A stretch of DNA of 64,000 bases from an uncultured Gammaproteobacteria bacterium (lineage in GTDB: Bacteria; Pseudomonadota; Gammaproteobacteria; Enterobacterales; Psychrobiaceae), in NCBI GenBank assembly GCA_913060565.1, contig CAJXRU010000007.1, forward strand, positions 1-64,000, given 5' to 3'. The notes below the pieces were generated by a model. It was not told the origin of the DNA and ran no database searches. It was given only the letters and a program-made list of their open reading frames with translations. Position numbers and translations under genes: made by a program. Shown one piece after another: positions 32,294-42,448 of this stretch (positions within the stretch are counted from its first letter, which is position 1; every line of letters begins with the position of its first letter).

Positions 32294-32734
32294 ATGCCAA
32301 TAAAAGAAGAGTTATCAGTCGGTGAAGTGGCTAAACGCGCTGGTGTTGCAGTATCGACTATCCACTTTTATGAAGCCAAAGAGCTCATTACATCATTTCG
32401 TGATAAAAGTAACCATCGACGTTTTAATCGTGATGTTTTGCGAATTATTTCTGTTATTAGAATCGCGCAAGAGTCAGGAATACAACTGCAAGAAATTAAA
32501 GCGGCACTTGCCACATTACCGAATAAAAAGCGCATTACGGTCTGTGACTGGAATCGTTTATCAAATGAATGGCGAGATCAATTACAACAAAGAATTGATC
32601 AATTAACTGACCTTAAGAATAACATTGATACCTGTATCGGCTGTGGCTGTTTATCAATGGAAAAATGTCGACTTGTAAACCCTAAGGATGTACTTGCGGC
32701 GCAAGGACCTGGCCCTCACTTATGTTCAGAGTGA
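32294..32734 (+). CDS. soxR: Redox-sensing transcriptional activator SoxR
   Basis: MerR-family dimeric activator of 146 residues. N-terminal winged helix (LSVGEVAKRAGVAVSTIHFYEAKELI), a long dimerisation helix, and the C-terminal 2Fe-2S cluster motif CIGCGCLSMEKC, whose oxidation by redox-active compounds or superoxide turns the protein on. ATG 32294 with AGGA nine bases upstream is chosen over TTG 32288. Divergent from the RND operon. No soxS is present, matching non-enteric bacteria where SoxR acts directly on efflux and redox genes. Confidence 0.95.
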   Translation: MPIKEELSVGEVAKRAGVAVSTIHFYEAKELITSFRDKSNHRRFNRDVLRIISVIRIAQESGIQLQEIKAALATLPNKKRITVCDWNRLSNEWRDQLQQRIDQLTDLKNNIDTCIGCGCLSMEKCRLVNPKDVLAAQGPGPHLCSE

Positions 32735-32869
32735 TATTCAATTAAGACTTAAAGTTTCATATGATGCAACTCTGTTGAATCCAATCAATGAAATCACTAC
32801 TAAACTATTAATTATTCGATTATTAGTTAATACTTAGCGTCACTGTTTTTAATTAACGGAAAGTTAAAT

Positions 32870-34747
32870 ATGTCATCGCAAGGTCAGTTTTCATTATTTT
32901 CACAGCGTCGGTTTCTACCTTATTTTGTCACCCAAGCCTTAGGTGCTTTTAACGATAACCTCTATAAAAACACCCTACTGTTATTTATTGCATTATTTGC
33001 TGTTGATGCTCAACAATCAGGCTTATTAACCAATATAGCTGCCGGATTATTTATTCTTCCGTTTTTCTTGTTTTCAGCCATTGGTGGCCAAATTGCCGAT
33101 AAATATGAAAAGTCCAAATTAATACGCATCATCAAACTCGCCGAAATTGCCATCATGGTCATTGGCGCCTTAGCACTAATGTGGCAGCAAACTAATTTGA
33201 TGTTAGTGGTACTGTTTTTAATGGGAACCCAATCCGCTTTCTTTGGTCCCGTTAAGTTTTCATTACTGCCGCAACACCTTGATAAAAGTGAGTTGGTGGG
33301 TGGTAATGGATTAATTGAAATGGGCACATTCTTAGCTATTCTTGGCGGTACTATTTTGGCGGGTGTTTTGTTTGAGTTTGAGCAAGCGCTAATTATTATT
33401 GCCGTCGCCGTTATAGGTTTTGCTTTTATCGGCTACGTCGCAAGTCGTTCAATTCCTAATGCACCAGCGAATAACCCTGAACTTAAAGTTAATTACAATC
33501 CATTTACCAGCATCAAGCAAACTATTGGCAACATAAAAAAAGAACGCCCACTATTTTTGTCAATTTTAGCCATTAGCTGGTTTTGGTTTTTAGGCGCTGG
33601 TTACCTCACTCAATTCCCGGCTTTTGCCATTAACAATCTTGGTGGAAATACGCAGTTAGTCACGCTTTTATTAGTGGTGTTCTCTTTTGGTGTTGGTTTA
33701 GGTTCTATTTTATGTGAGCGCTTATCTGGCCATACAATTGAGCTAGGAATTATCCCTATCGGGTCTATTGGTATGAGCATCTTTGGGATCGACATTTACT
33801 TTGCGGCGCAATCAGTCATGGTTATTGAGAATATGACGGCGATGGATTTTATTAGTCATCCGCAAAACTACCGTTTATTAGCCGACTTATTACTACTTGC
33901 CGTATTTAGTGGCATCTATGTTGTACCGTTAAATGCACTTATTCAAACCCGTGGTGACGACAAATGCCGTGCTCAAATTATTGCTGCAAACAATGTGCTA
34001 AATGCCTTGTTTATGGTGCTAAGTGCCGTATTAGCCATCGTCCTGTTATCGGTCCTCGAACTATCTATTGCGCAATACTTTCTTGTGTTAGGCATCGCAA
34101 ACTTAATCGTTGCTGGTTATATTTACTCACAAGTGACTGAATTTGTGCTGCGCTTCATCATTTGGATTATTAGTCACACCATGTATCGTGTTAAACATCA
34201 AGGCATTAACAACATTCCTGACGAAGGTGCCGCGGTGCTGGTATGTAATCACGTTAGCTTTGTCGATGCACTGTTGATCGCAGGTAGCTCTCGACGTCCT
34301 GTGCGTTTTGTCATGGACAAAAGCATTGCTAACATGCCAATCATGAAATACGTCTTTAAATGGGCAAAAACCATCCCTATTTGTTCGCCTAAACAAGATA
34401 TTGATACCTACAACAAAGCATTCGAGAAAATCCAACACGAGCTTAATGAAGGTGAACTTGTGTGTATCTTCCCAGAAGGAAAAATAACTAAAGATGGACA
34501 GTTAAATGAATTTAGAGGCGGCATCGAGAAAATATTAAAGAACAATCCAGTGCCTGTTGTTCCGATGGCATTAACAGGCTTATGGGGCTCTTTCTTTAGC
34601 CACAAAGATGGTCACGCGTTCACCACAAAGCCACGTCGCTTTTGGTCTCGAGTTGGCCTTGTCGTTGATGAGCCGATTGCCGCTCAAGATGCTAGTGCGA
34701 ATACTTTGCAAACCAAAGTACAAAGCATAATTACGACACATAGTTAA
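32870..34747 (+). CDS. LplT-like MFS transporter fused to a PlsC-type acyltransferase
   Basis: 625 residues. Residues about 10-425 are a 12-helix major facilitator resembling the lysophospholipid flippase LplT (FVTQALGAFNDNLYKNTLL at the start). Residues about 440-620 are a glycerolipid acyltransferase with the HX4D motif NHVSFVDALL and the FPEGKIT motif. In E. coli, LplT works with Aas, which joins an acyltransferase to an acyl-ACP synthetase. Here the transporter and acyltransferase are one chain and the synthetase domain is absent. Likely role: bringing lysophospholipids inward and reacylating them. Confidence 0.9.
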   Translation: MSSQGQFSLFSQRRFLPYFVTQALGAFNDNLYKNTLLLFIALFAVDAQQSGLLTNIAAGLFILPFFLFSAIGGQIADKYEKSKLIRIIKLAEIAIMVIGALALMWQQTNLMLVVLFLMGTQSAFFGPVKFSLLPQHLDKSELVGGNGLIEMGTFLAILGGTILAGVLFEFEQALIIIAVAVIGFAFIGYVASRSIPNAPANNPELKVNYNPFTSIKQTIGNIKKERPLFLSILAISWFWFLGAGYLTQFPAFAINNLGGNTQLVTLLLVVFSFGVGLGSILCERLSGHTIELGIIPIGSIGMSIFGIDIYFAAQSVMVIENMTAMDFISHPQNYRLLADLLLLAVFSGIYVVPLNALIQTRGDDKCRAQIIAANNVLNALFMVLSAVLAIVLLSVLELSIAQYFLVLGIANLIVAGYIYSQVTEFVLRFIIWIISHTMYRVKHQGINNIPDEGAAVLVCNHVSFVDALLIAGSSRRPVRFVMDKSIANMPIMKYVFKWAKTIPICSPKQDIDTYNKAFEKIQHELNEGELVCIFPEGKITKDGQLNEFRGGIEKILKNNPVPVVPMALTGLWGSFFSHKDGHAFTTKPRRFWSRVGLVVDEPIAAQDASANTLQTKVQSIITTHS

Positions 34748-34839
34748 TCGCGTAGTGAGTGTTTATTGTATTTTTGATTAGCACTCACTCAATAAATATG
34801 ATTTAGTAATCGCTACTCATTCTCACCGGATAAAGAAAA

Positions 34840-36381
34840 ATGTGGCGTACAATAAATATAATATCGCTAATAACTTTTGCATTAGTAACAAATGTTGTCG
34901 TTGCAAAGACTCAGTCAAAACAACTACATGAATTAACAATCCATCAAGCAAATAAGCTGTTAAACAAGGGCGAATTGACGAGTGTCGACCTCGTTAATCA
35001 CTACCTCAAACAAATAGAGAAATATGACCAAAACGGCCCTAAAATAAACTCTGTGCCGCAAATTAATAAACAAGCGTTAATTATTGCAAAACAACTCGAT
35101 GACGAACGCCGAAGCGGCAACATCCGAGGCCCATTGCATGGTATACCTGTTGTATTAAAAGATAATATCGATACTGCTGACGGCATGCCTAATACGGCTG
35201 GCTCTCTCGCCTTAAAAGATAATTTCCCGACTCAAGATGCTCATATTGTTAAAAAACTACGGGACGCTGGCGCTATAATTCTCGGTAAAGCGAACTTAAG
35301 TGAATGGGCAAACTTTCGAGGACTAAAATCGTCAAGTGGTTGGAGTGGACTATGGGGACAAACTAAAAACCCATACAATACGACTAAGTCTACCTGCGGC
35401 TCGAGCGCTGGCTCTGGTGCAGCGGTAAGCAGCAATTTTTCAATGTTAGCCGTTGGTACTGAAACTGATGGTTCAATTGTCTGCCCTTCAGCGTTGACCG
35501 GTATTGTGGGAATCAAACCTAGCCTTGGTACCGTTAGTCGCCATGGCATCATTCCTATTGCACACAGTCAAGATACAGCAGGGCCTATGGCTCGAACCGT
35601 AACCGATGCCGTGATTTTACTTAACGCCTTGCAAAGTTACGACAAAAAGGATCCTGCTCCCGTAAAGTACGATGATGACTTACTCAATCACCTAAAAACA
35701 AACGGCTTGAAAGGAAAGAGAATCGGCGTAGTGCGTAATTTAATGGGCTATGACAAAGCATTAGATACTAAATTTGAAGAAAATTTAACGATACTAAAAC
35801 AGCAAGGAGCAATTATTGTTGACAATATTGCCATTCCAAATTTAAAAAAAGCCGGAGAGCATGAATTCACTATATTATTGACTGAATTTAAAGATGAAAT
35901 TAATAAGTACTTACTCAATACAAAAACAAACCTTACATTAGAAAAATTAATAACCTTCAATAAAAAGCACAAGACCGAAGAAATGCCTCATTTTGGCCAA
36001 GAATTATTTGAGTATGCCCAAGACATGCCGCCAATTACAGATGAAAAGTACCTGACTGCGCTCAAGGAAGCTAAACGAATGATGGGACCTGATGGCATCG
36101 ATTATGTTTTAAATAAGCATCATTTAGATCTGCTCATTGCACCAACAAATCAACCAGCATGGGATATTGATTGGGAAAATGGGGACAACTACGCAGGGTC
36201 GGCAAGTAGTCCAGCGGCGATATCTGGCTATCCGCATATTACTGTTCCGATGGGACAAGTTAATGGTATGCCCGTTGGCATCTCATTCTTTGGTGCGTTT
36301 TTATCAGAAGGCACGCTAGTCGAGTCAGCCTATGCATTTGAACAAGCAACACGTCATCGCAAGGCACCATCATTTAAATAG
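34840..36381 (+). CDS. Amidase-signature family amidase, exported
   Basis: 513 residues with an N-terminal signal peptide (about 22 residues, ending VVVAK). The Ser-cisSer-Lys triad is visible: Lys in PVVLKDNIDTAD, the cis-Ser in the glycine/serine-rich CGSSAGSGAAVSSNF, and the nucleophile Ser in GTETDGSIVCPS. It lacks GatA context (no gatB or gatC nearby), and export argues against tRNA amidation. It probably hydrolyses amides or peptide amides in the periplasm. It is monocistronic, with a terminator right after the stop. Confidence 0.9.
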   Translation: MWRTINIISLITFALVTNVVVAKTQSKQLHELTIHQANKLLNKGELTSVDLVNHYLKQIEKYDQNGPKINSVPQINKQALIIAKQLDDERRSGNIRGPLHGIPVVLKDNIDTADGMPNTAGSLALKDNFPTQDAHIVKKLRDAGAIILGKANLSEWANFRGLKSSSGWSGLWGQTKNPYNTTKSTCGSSAGSGAAVSSNFSMLAVGTETDGSIVCPSALTGIVGIKPSLGTVSRHGIIPIAHSQDTAGPMARTVTDAVILLNALQSYDKKDPAPVKYDDDLLNHLKTNGLKGKRIGVVRNLMGYDKALDTKFEENLTILKQQGAIIVDNIAIPNLKKAGEHEFTILLTEFKDEINKYLLNTKTNLTLEKLITFNKKHKTEEMPHFGQELFEYAQDMPPITDEKYLTALKEAKRMMGPDGIDYVLNKHHLDLLIAPTNQPAWDIDWENGDNYAGSASSPAAISGYPHITVPMGQVNGMPVGISFFGAFLSEGTLVESAYAFEQATRHRKAPSFK

Positions 36382-36389
36382 TCCTAATG

Positions 36390-36425
36390 AAAACCGTGTT
36401 GTGATGATTCCTACACCACGGTTTT
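36390..36425 (+). terminator. Terminator of the amidase gene
   Basis: AAAACCGTG and CACGGTTTT form a 9-bp stem, extended inside by GTG/CAC pairs, a few bases after the stop codon. The T run is short, being part of the stem. Confidence 0.7.
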
Positions 36426-36840
36426 AACTCTGTTTTCCAACAATTAATTAGCGCAATATCTTATCGTAAGTTTTACATAACCTGAGCTCGGGCTAATGAA
36501 TATCATACGTAACTTATATTAATACGATGAATATTTGATGAGGCACAATAATGATAGTTTAGTGGTTATCAAGGCATTTTTATGTACCCAATAACGGGTT
36601 ATTGGTAATAAAAATAACGCAGAGAACGGCTAAAATAGCGTTGTTGTGTGATATTGCTTATGCGAGTTCAGGTTACCTATTGATAGTTTAAACACAACCC
36701 ATTAAGATCGCCCACCAAAATATAGTGCTGTTTATGTTTTAAACTAAAATAGGCACTTGAATTTACCCAATTGATTTTGCAAGTTGACTATTCAGCTTCA
36801 TAAACCCACAGCTTTATTAAAGCGTTTAATCGAGAACATC
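36426..36840. other. Gene-free region upstream of the aminotransferase gene
   Basis: About 415 AT-rich bases. It contains a perfect 8-bp-arm palindrome CCAATAAC-GG-GTTATTGG at 36588-36605, a plausible operator or structured leader, about 240 bp before the aminotransferase start. No convincing gene. A TTG-started extension of the aminotransferase frame into this region (from 36784) is not supported. Confidence 0.45.
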
Positions 36841-38172
36841 ATGACTAAACCACAAAAACCTAACAGCGCAGCCATGCTAACGCGTGCTCATCAAAATATG
36901 CCAATGGGCGTTGCCGATAGCTATCGTTACTGGGGCGAAGACAACACAGTCTTTTTAAGTAGCATGAAAGGCTGCACAATCACAGATTGTGATGAGCAAA
37001 CATTTACTGATTTTCGTTTAGCTTACGGCCCTATTATCTTGGGTTACCGTGACGAACGTATTGATAGTGAAGTGATTAATGCAATCACTAATGTTGGTAC
37101 GATTTCTGGTTTCTCAACAGGGTTAGACTCAGATGTTGTTGAATTGATCAAATCTATGTGTCCTAACATTGAAAAAATGCGCTTTGCCAATTCAGGTACA
37201 GAAGCGGTTATTGGCGCCGTGCGTACTGCACGTGGTTTTACTCAACGCAATAAAATTGTTGTTGTCGAAGGTGGATTCCACGGTTTACACGACGAAGTAA
37301 TGTGGAAATCAGATGTTGATAACTGGGATACGAAGAATGAGCAAGATCCAACCATTATCCCATTTGGCGCAGGTATTCCTAAGAGCACTAAAGATCACCA
37401 AGTAAGTGTTCCGTTAAACAACTTCGATGCATTAGACGCTGTTTTCGCTGCACATAGCGATGACATTGCAGCGATTCTTATCGAACCAATCATGGGTAAC
37501 TGTGGCTCTATCGCGTCGACTCAAGAGTACATGCAAAAACTTCGCGACATCTGTGACGCCAACGGCTCGCTACTTATTCTAGATGAAGTGAAAACAGGTT
37601 TCCGCGTTGCTAAGGGCGGTGCTCAAGAACTTTACGGTATTCATGCCGATCTAACGACTTATGCTAAAGCAATGGGTAATGGCTACCCAGTAGCTGCTTT
37701 TGGCGGCCGCAGCGATGTCATGGACACGATTTCATTTGCGGAAAACGGAGTTACTCATGGCGGTACTTACACGGCTAATATGGTTGCATTAAGCGCAGCC
37801 AAAGCAACGTTAACGGTGCTAAAAGAAACAGATGCATTAGCAAGTGTTGACAAAGTGGGCGCTGATATTCAAACGCTACTTTCTCGTGTATTTACCAAAC
37901 ACGGTGTTGAGCATCGCTTTGCTGGTCCTGATTCAATGTTTGGTGTTCATTTTGGTAGCGAAGTACCGCAAAACTACCGCGATTGGAAACAAACTAACAG
38001 TGATCTATACACAGAGTTCGCGATGAACTTAATTGATAATGGTGTGATGTTAGAACCTGATTCGCGTGAACCTTGGTTCATTTGTGAAGCTCATAAAGAT
38101 ATGGACTTAGCATGGCTTGAACAAGTCGCTGATAAATCAATGAGCGACGCTATTGCCAATCACAACGCGTAA
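36841..38172 (+). CDS. Class III PLP-dependent aminotransferase (glutamate-1-semialdehyde-aminomutase-like)
   Basis: 443 residues of the fold-type I, class III aminotransferase family. Seen: the GSEAV-type phosphate loop (FANSGTEAVIGAVRTAR), the PLP-ring Asp in LLILDEVKTGFR, and the Schiff-base Lys in TTYAKAMGNGYPVAAFGG. It resembles HemL but begins differently and stands alone, so it is unlikely to be the haem-pathway enzyme. The substrate is unknown. ATG 36841 is preferred since the TTG-started extension has no family match. It ends at a strong terminator, separate from manC. Confidence 0.82.
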   Translation: MTKPQKPNSAAMLTRAHQNMPMGVADSYRYWGEDNTVFLSSMKGCTITDCDEQTFTDFRLAYGPIILGYRDERIDSEVINAITNVGTISGFSTGLDSDVVELIKSMCPNIEKMRFANSGTEAVIGAVRTARGFTQRNKIVVVEGGFHGLHDEVMWKSDVDNWDTKNEQDPTIIPFGAGIPKSTKDHQVSVPLNNFDALDAVFAAHSDDIAAILIEPIMGNCGSIASTQEYMQKLRDICDANGSLLILDEVKTGFRVAKGGAQELYGIHADLTTYAKAMGNGYPVAAFGGRSDVMDTISFAENGVTHGGTYTANMVALSAAKATLTVLKETDALASVDKVGADIQTLLSRVFTKHGVEHRFAGPDSMFGVHFGSEVPQNYRDWKQTNSDLYTEFAMNLIDNGVMLEPDSREPWFICEAHKDMDLAWLEQVADKSMSDAIANHNA

Positions 38173-38191
38173 TTCTTAGCTGTTGTAAAAG

Positions 38192-38219
38192 AAAAGCTTG
38201 GCAACTGCCAAGCTTTTTT
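38192..38219 (+). terminator. Rho-independent terminator after the aminotransferase gene
   Basis: AAAAGCTTGGCA and TGCCAAGCTTTT form a 12-bp self-complementary stem and the transcript runs into further T residues, 20 bases after the stop. Confidence 0.93.
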
Positions 38220-38446
38220 CTTAAAGTTTTTCAGAATAAAATTCAAATCTTGCTAAATTATCTCCGCTAGAAACAGTGCGAAAAATACAGTGCTTGCCAC
38301 ATGTAAAAACTTTTTCATTGTATCTAAACAGATGACGAAACTTTACTATTCATTAAAGTCCACTGCACGTAAAACTAGATCAATGGTAAGATATTTCTAT
38401 TATCCACGGTCTGTTGCCATAACGAGTTTAATTTGAGAAAAATAAG

Positions 38447-39850
38447 ATGATTTTACCTGTGATTATGGCGGGCGGTAATGGTTCACGATTATGGCCTTTA
38501 TCACGCCAGTTGTTTCCGAAACAGTTTTTGAATTTGCATGGTGATAGCACCATGTTACAAAACACTGTTGCACGATTAGACGGTATAGACCATCAACCAT
38601 CACTCATAATCTGCAACGAAGAACATCGATTCGTCGTTGCAGAACAACTACGCAGCGCACAACTTGAACATGGCCAAATTTTACTAGAACCAGTTGGACG
38701 TAACACTGCGCCAGCAATTGCCTTAGCGGCATTTAATGCAATTAACCAAGGGCAAGACCCTCTGCTCTTAGTGCTTGCAGCTGATCATGTTATTCAAAAC
38801 ACGTCAGCGTTTATTGATGCAGTGCAACACGCGCAGGAGCTCGCTTCACACAATAAACTAGTTACCTTTGGCATAAAGCCGACAGCCCCTGAAACTGGCT
38901 ATGGTTATATCAAAGCTAGCGAATCTAATACGCTCTTTGCACAAGTAGAGCAATTTGTTGAAAAACCTGATTTGGCAACGGCACAAGATTATTTAATTCA
39001 AGGGAACTACTTTTGGAATAGTGGCATGTTTATATTCAAGGCGAGCGTATTCTTGGAACAATTAAGACAACACCGCCCGGACATTTACAATGCTTGTCAA
39101 AGTGCCATGAACAATACCACCAGCGATTTAGATTTTATTAGAATTGATAAAACAGCATTTGAGTTATGTCCAGACGACTCGATTGATTACGCGGTGATGG
39201 AAAAAACATCGCATGCGATGGTTGTCCCTATGGATGCCAATTGGAGCGACATTGGTAGCTGGTCAGCACTATGGGAAATAGAAGACAAAGACGATAATGG
39301 CAATGTCAGCCATGGCGATACAATAAGTGTTGGTACAACCAATAGTTACATCAATGCGCAAGACAAATTAGTGACAACAGTAGGTTTAGACAATGTTGTT
39401 ATTGTTGAAACTAAAGACGCCATTCTAGTTGCTGACAAATCAGAGGTTCAGCAAGTCAAAGACATCGTTAACGTCCTAAAAACCGAAAAGCGTAGCGAAG
39501 TGTCTGAGCATAGGGAAGTCTATCGACCGTGGGGGAAATACGATTCTCTTGATAATGGTCAACGCTTTAAGGTCAAACGCATCACAGTAAAGCCTGGTGC
39601 ACGTTTATCGACGCAAATGCATCATCATAGGGCTGAGCATTGGATAGTTGTTACTGGTACGGCAAAGGTGGTTAAAGATAAAGAAGAAGTCTTTTTAACC
39701 GAAAACCAGTCGACCTATATTCCTGTTGGCAGTGTTCACTCGTTAGAAAATCCCGGCATGGTAGATTTAGAACTGATTGAAGTGCAATCTGGTGGTTACT
39801 TAGGTGAAGACGACATTGTCCGTTTCGATGATAAATACGGGCGCGATTAA
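38447..39850 (+). CDS. manC: Mannose-1-phosphate guanylyltransferase / mannose-6-phosphate isomerase
   Basis: Bifunctional 467-residue enzyme of GDP-mannose synthesis. The N-terminal nucleotidyltransferase domain carries [20 protein letters not shown], the signature of GDP-mannose pyrophosphorylases, plus [14 protein letters not shown]. The C-terminal cupin domain ([36 protein letters not shown]) is the type II phosphomannose isomerase. It is two bases from manB, so both are translated from one message. GDP-mannose may feed the glycosyltransferases of the neighbouring leftward operon or a surface polysaccharide. Confidence 0.95.
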   Translation: MILPVIMAGGNGSRLWPLSRQLFPKQFLNLHGDSTMLQNTVARLDGIDHQPSLIICNEEHRFVVAEQLRSAQLEHGQILLEPVGRNTAPAIALAAFNAINQGQDPLLLVLAADHVIQNTSAFIDAVQHAQELASHNKLVTFGIKPTAPETGYGYIKASESNTLFAQVEQFVEKPDLATAQDYLIQGNYFWNSGMFIFKASVFLEQLRQHRPDIYNACQSAMNNTTSDLDFIRIDKTAFELCPDDSIDYAVMEKTSHAMVVPMDANWSDIGSWSALWEIEDKDDNGNVSHGDTISVGTTNSYINAQDKLVTTVGLDNVVIVETKDAILVADKSEVQQVKDIVNVLKTEKRSEVSEHREVYRPWGKYDSLDNGQRFKVKRITVKPGARLSTQMHHHRAEHWIVVTGTAKVVKDKEEVFLTENQSTYIPVGSVHSLENPGMVDLELIEVQSGGYLGEDDIVRFDDKYGRD

Positions 39851-39852
39851 CA

Positions 39853-41247
39853 ATGGCGATGGCTTGTTTTAAGACCTATGATATTCGTGGCCGTTTAGGT
39901 GAAGAAATTAATGATGATATTGCGTATCGAATCGGCCGTGCATTTGGCTTGGTCACGGCCGCTAAATCAGTAGTTATTGGTGGTGACGCTCGTGCAACAA
40001 GTCCATCATTGACTGCAGCTCTCGCTAACGGGTTACAAGACAGCGGTGTTAATGTTTTTGATTTAGGACTTGCAGGTACTGAAGAAATTTACTTCGCGAC
40101 ATCTAATCTCAACATGGATGGCGGAATTGTTGTTACAGCCTCTCACAATCCCATTGATTACAATGGTATGAAGCTGGTGGGAAAAAATAGCAAACCAATA
40201 TCTCGCTCTAGTGGCCTTAATGACATTGAAAAGTTAGTAGAAACCCAGCCGTGGCTGTCAGATCCTTTGCCAGCTTCTCGAGGCGAATATCAACGCCAAT
40301 CTAATTTAAATGAATATATCGAACATTTAATGGGGTATATTACCCTTTCAAATATCAAACCATTAAAGATAGTTGTTAATGCTGGAAATGGCGCGGCAGG
40401 CCATGTCATTGACGCAATAGAAGCACACTTTCAAACATCAAATTTGCCCGTTACGTTTATTAAAATTCATCATCACCCTGATCCACAATTCCCACATGGC
40501 ATCCCAAACCCATTACTTGTTGAAAACCGAGAATCGACGCGAAATGCGGTGATAAAACATAAGGCTGACTTAGGCATTGCGTGGGACGGTGATTTTGATC
40601 GCTGTTTTCTATTTGACGAAAACGGCGAATTTATTGAAGGTTATTATATTGTGGGCTTGCTAGCTCAAGCGTTTCTTGAAAAAGAAAACGGTGCAAAAAT
40701 AATCCATGATCCTCGTTTAACTTGGAACACTATTGAACTCGTTAAAGAATCTGGTGGCCAAGCGATTCAATGCCAAACAGGCCACGCCTTCATCAAAGAA
40801 CGTATGCGCCAAGAAGATGCAGTTTATGGTGGCGAAATGTCTGCTCACCATTATTTTAGAAATTTCTTCTATTGTGACTCAGGCATGATTCCTTGGCTGT
40901 TAATCATCGAGTTATTATCAAAACAGAAACGCTCACTGTCACAAGTTGTTGCTGGTCGACAACAACGCTATCCAACATCTGGCGAAATAAATCTACGAAT
41001 AGCAAATCCTACTTTAGTGATTGATGCCGTAGAAAATCACTTTATCGCCACGTCAAAAACTGTGGATTACACCGACGGTTTATCGATGGAGTTTGATGAC
41101 AAAAATACACGTTGGCGATTCAATTTGCGATGTTCAAACACCGAAGCCTTGGTAAGGCTAAACGTTGAAGCTCAAGCAAATAAAGCGCTGATGCATGATA
41201 AAACCCTACTAATACTAAGCTTACTGCGCAGCTCTCCTAAACTATAA
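39853..41247 (+). CDS. manB: Phosphomannomutase
   Basis: 464-residue alpha-D-phosphohexomutase converting mannose-6-phosphate to mannose-1-phosphate, the substrate of ManC. Seen: phosphoserine loop [13 protein letters not shown], metal-binding [11 protein letters not shown], sugar-specificity [18 protein letters not shown], and a C-terminal phosphate-binding [14 protein letters not shown]. The AHH/FRNF pattern fits the phosphomannomutase (CpsG/ManB) branch. Directly follows manC, giving a two-gene GDP-mannose operon. Confidence 0.95.
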   Translation: MAMACFKTYDIRGRLGEEINDDIAYRIGRAFGLVTAAKSVVIGGDARATSPSLTAALANGLQDSGVNVFDLGLAGTEEIYFATSNLNMDGGIVVTASHNPIDYNGMKLVGKNSKPISRSSGLNDIEKLVETQPWLSDPLPASRGEYQRQSNLNEYIEHLMGYITLSNIKPLKIVVNAGNGAAGHVIDAIEAHFQTSNLPVTFIKIHHHPDPQFPHGIPNPLLVENRESTRNAVIKHKADLGIAWDGDFDRCFLFDENGEFIEGYYIVGLLAQAFLEKENGAKIIHDPRLTWNTIELVKESGGQAIQCQTGHAFIKERMRQEDAVYGGEMSAHHYFRNFFYCDSGMIPWLLIIELLSKQKRSLSQVVAGRQQRYPTSGEINLRIANPTLVIDAVENHFIATSKTVDYTDGLSMEFDDKNTRWRFNLRCSNTEALVRLNVEAQANKALMHDKTLLILSLLRSSPKL

Positions 41248-41395
41248 TAGGAAAAATTAACTAAAAAACACACAATTCAATACTAAAGTACCAAGAAGTA
41301 AACCTCGAATTGCTGTATTTTATTAGGAGATAATAATAATTAGTTTAGAGCTAGGATTGCTACCATAACCACTAGCAAGACACGGAAGGTTTAAC

Positions 41396-42448
41396 ATGAC
41401 ACCACAATTAGTTCAGAATATTCAACATCGGCGCGAGGTTATGCGCGCGTTGTTATTTATTATCTGCTTAGGTGGTATTAGTTTCTTTACTATCAATGTG
41501 TTTCGTGAAGTTTATTTCCTTGCCTTTCTAGAGTTAGCTTATAGTATTTACGCCATTGCGCTGTTGAGAATCATCTCTAAAACAGACAATTTTCAGCGCT
41601 GGGTTATTGCTTTTCTCATCCCCCTTTATACACTGATTTTGTACGCGCTATATTTGCCTGAAACCTCAAAATCAATGTTTGTTTGGATCCTTGCCTTCCC
41701 TATTGTTTCCTACTTATTGTTAGGTAAAACCGCCGGTTTTTTAGTATCCATTTTATTCCTTATTACCGCATTAATTATTTACCATGTTAAGTTTTTAACC
41801 ATTGGTGAATCGGTAAATATAGCCGAGTCACTTAACGTTATTTTTAGCTCTGCATTAATGATTTCATTTGCGCATGTTTACGAAAAAAATCGTGAAAGTA
41901 ATGAGGTGAGATTGCTCGAATTAGCAGGTACGGATAGTCTAACCGGCGTGCCAAATCGCTTGAAGCTTTACGAAAGTTATCGCCAGTGGCAGAGAAAAAA
42001 TCAGGACAAGCAAAGCACAATGTCGGTTGCTTTAATCGACCTTGATCATTTTAAAAAAATCAACGATCAATACGGCCATAGCGCTGGCGATGAAGCATTG
42101 CGGCATGTTGCAGGCTTTATTCAAAAGCAAATGCCTCAAGGTGCTTTATTAGCAAGAATAGGCGGTGAAGAGTTTACACTGCAACTTACTAGCGAGATAG
42201 ATCAGAGCTGTAGTTTTCTGGATAAGCTACGGCGTGAATTAAAAGAAACTCCATTAATGCATGAAGGCAAGGTAATTACCATTACTTTCAGCGCCGGAAT
42301 TGCAACCTATGGAGAAGATGGCACAAGCCTAGATGCTTTACTGGCTTGTGCTGACAAACGTTTATATATCGCTAAACGCCAAGGGCGTAATCAGGTGTGT
42401 TGCGACCGTAATCACGCTGAAAGTACGTTAAATAAAGAACTTTGCTGA
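41396..42448 (+). CDS. Membrane diguanylate cyclase (GGDEF)
   Basis: 350 residues: an N-terminal membrane region of about five to six helices (residues 20-165), then a GGDEF domain (about 175-340) starting at GTDSLTGVPNRLKL. The active-site motif is GGEEF (ARIGGEEFTLQL), compatible with activity, and DLDHFKKINDQYGHSAGD supplies the metal-binding Asp. It should make cyclic di-GMP. GGAAGG precedes the ATG. Its 3' end overlaps the 3' end of the oppositely oriented phosphorylase gene by 37 bases. Confidence 0.92.
   Translation: MTPQLVQNIQHRREVMRALLFIICLGGISFFTINVFREVYFLAFLELAYSIYAIALLRIISKTDNFQRWVIAFLIPLYTLILYALYLPETSKSMFVWILAFPIVSYLLLGKTAGFLVSILFLITALIIYHVKFLTIGESVNIAESLNVIFSSALMISFAHVYEKNRESNEVRLLELAGTDSLTGVPNRLKLYESYRQWQRKNQDKQSTMSVALIDLDHFKKINDQYGHSAGDEALRHVAGFIQKQMPQGALLARIGGEEFTLQLTSEIDQSCSFLDKLRRELKETPLMHEGKVITITFSAGIATYGEDGTSLDALLACADKRLYIAKRQGRNQVCCDRNHAESTLNKELC

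Noticed and set aside
36784-36840. TTG-started N-terminal extension of the class III aminotransferase
   Set aside because: The extra 19 residues resemble no aminotransferase N-terminus, and ATG 36841 fits the family.
36841-38172. Calling the class III aminotransferase HemL
   Set aside because: The PLP motifs are shared by the whole class, the N-terminus differs and no haem genes are nearby; only a family-level name is justified.
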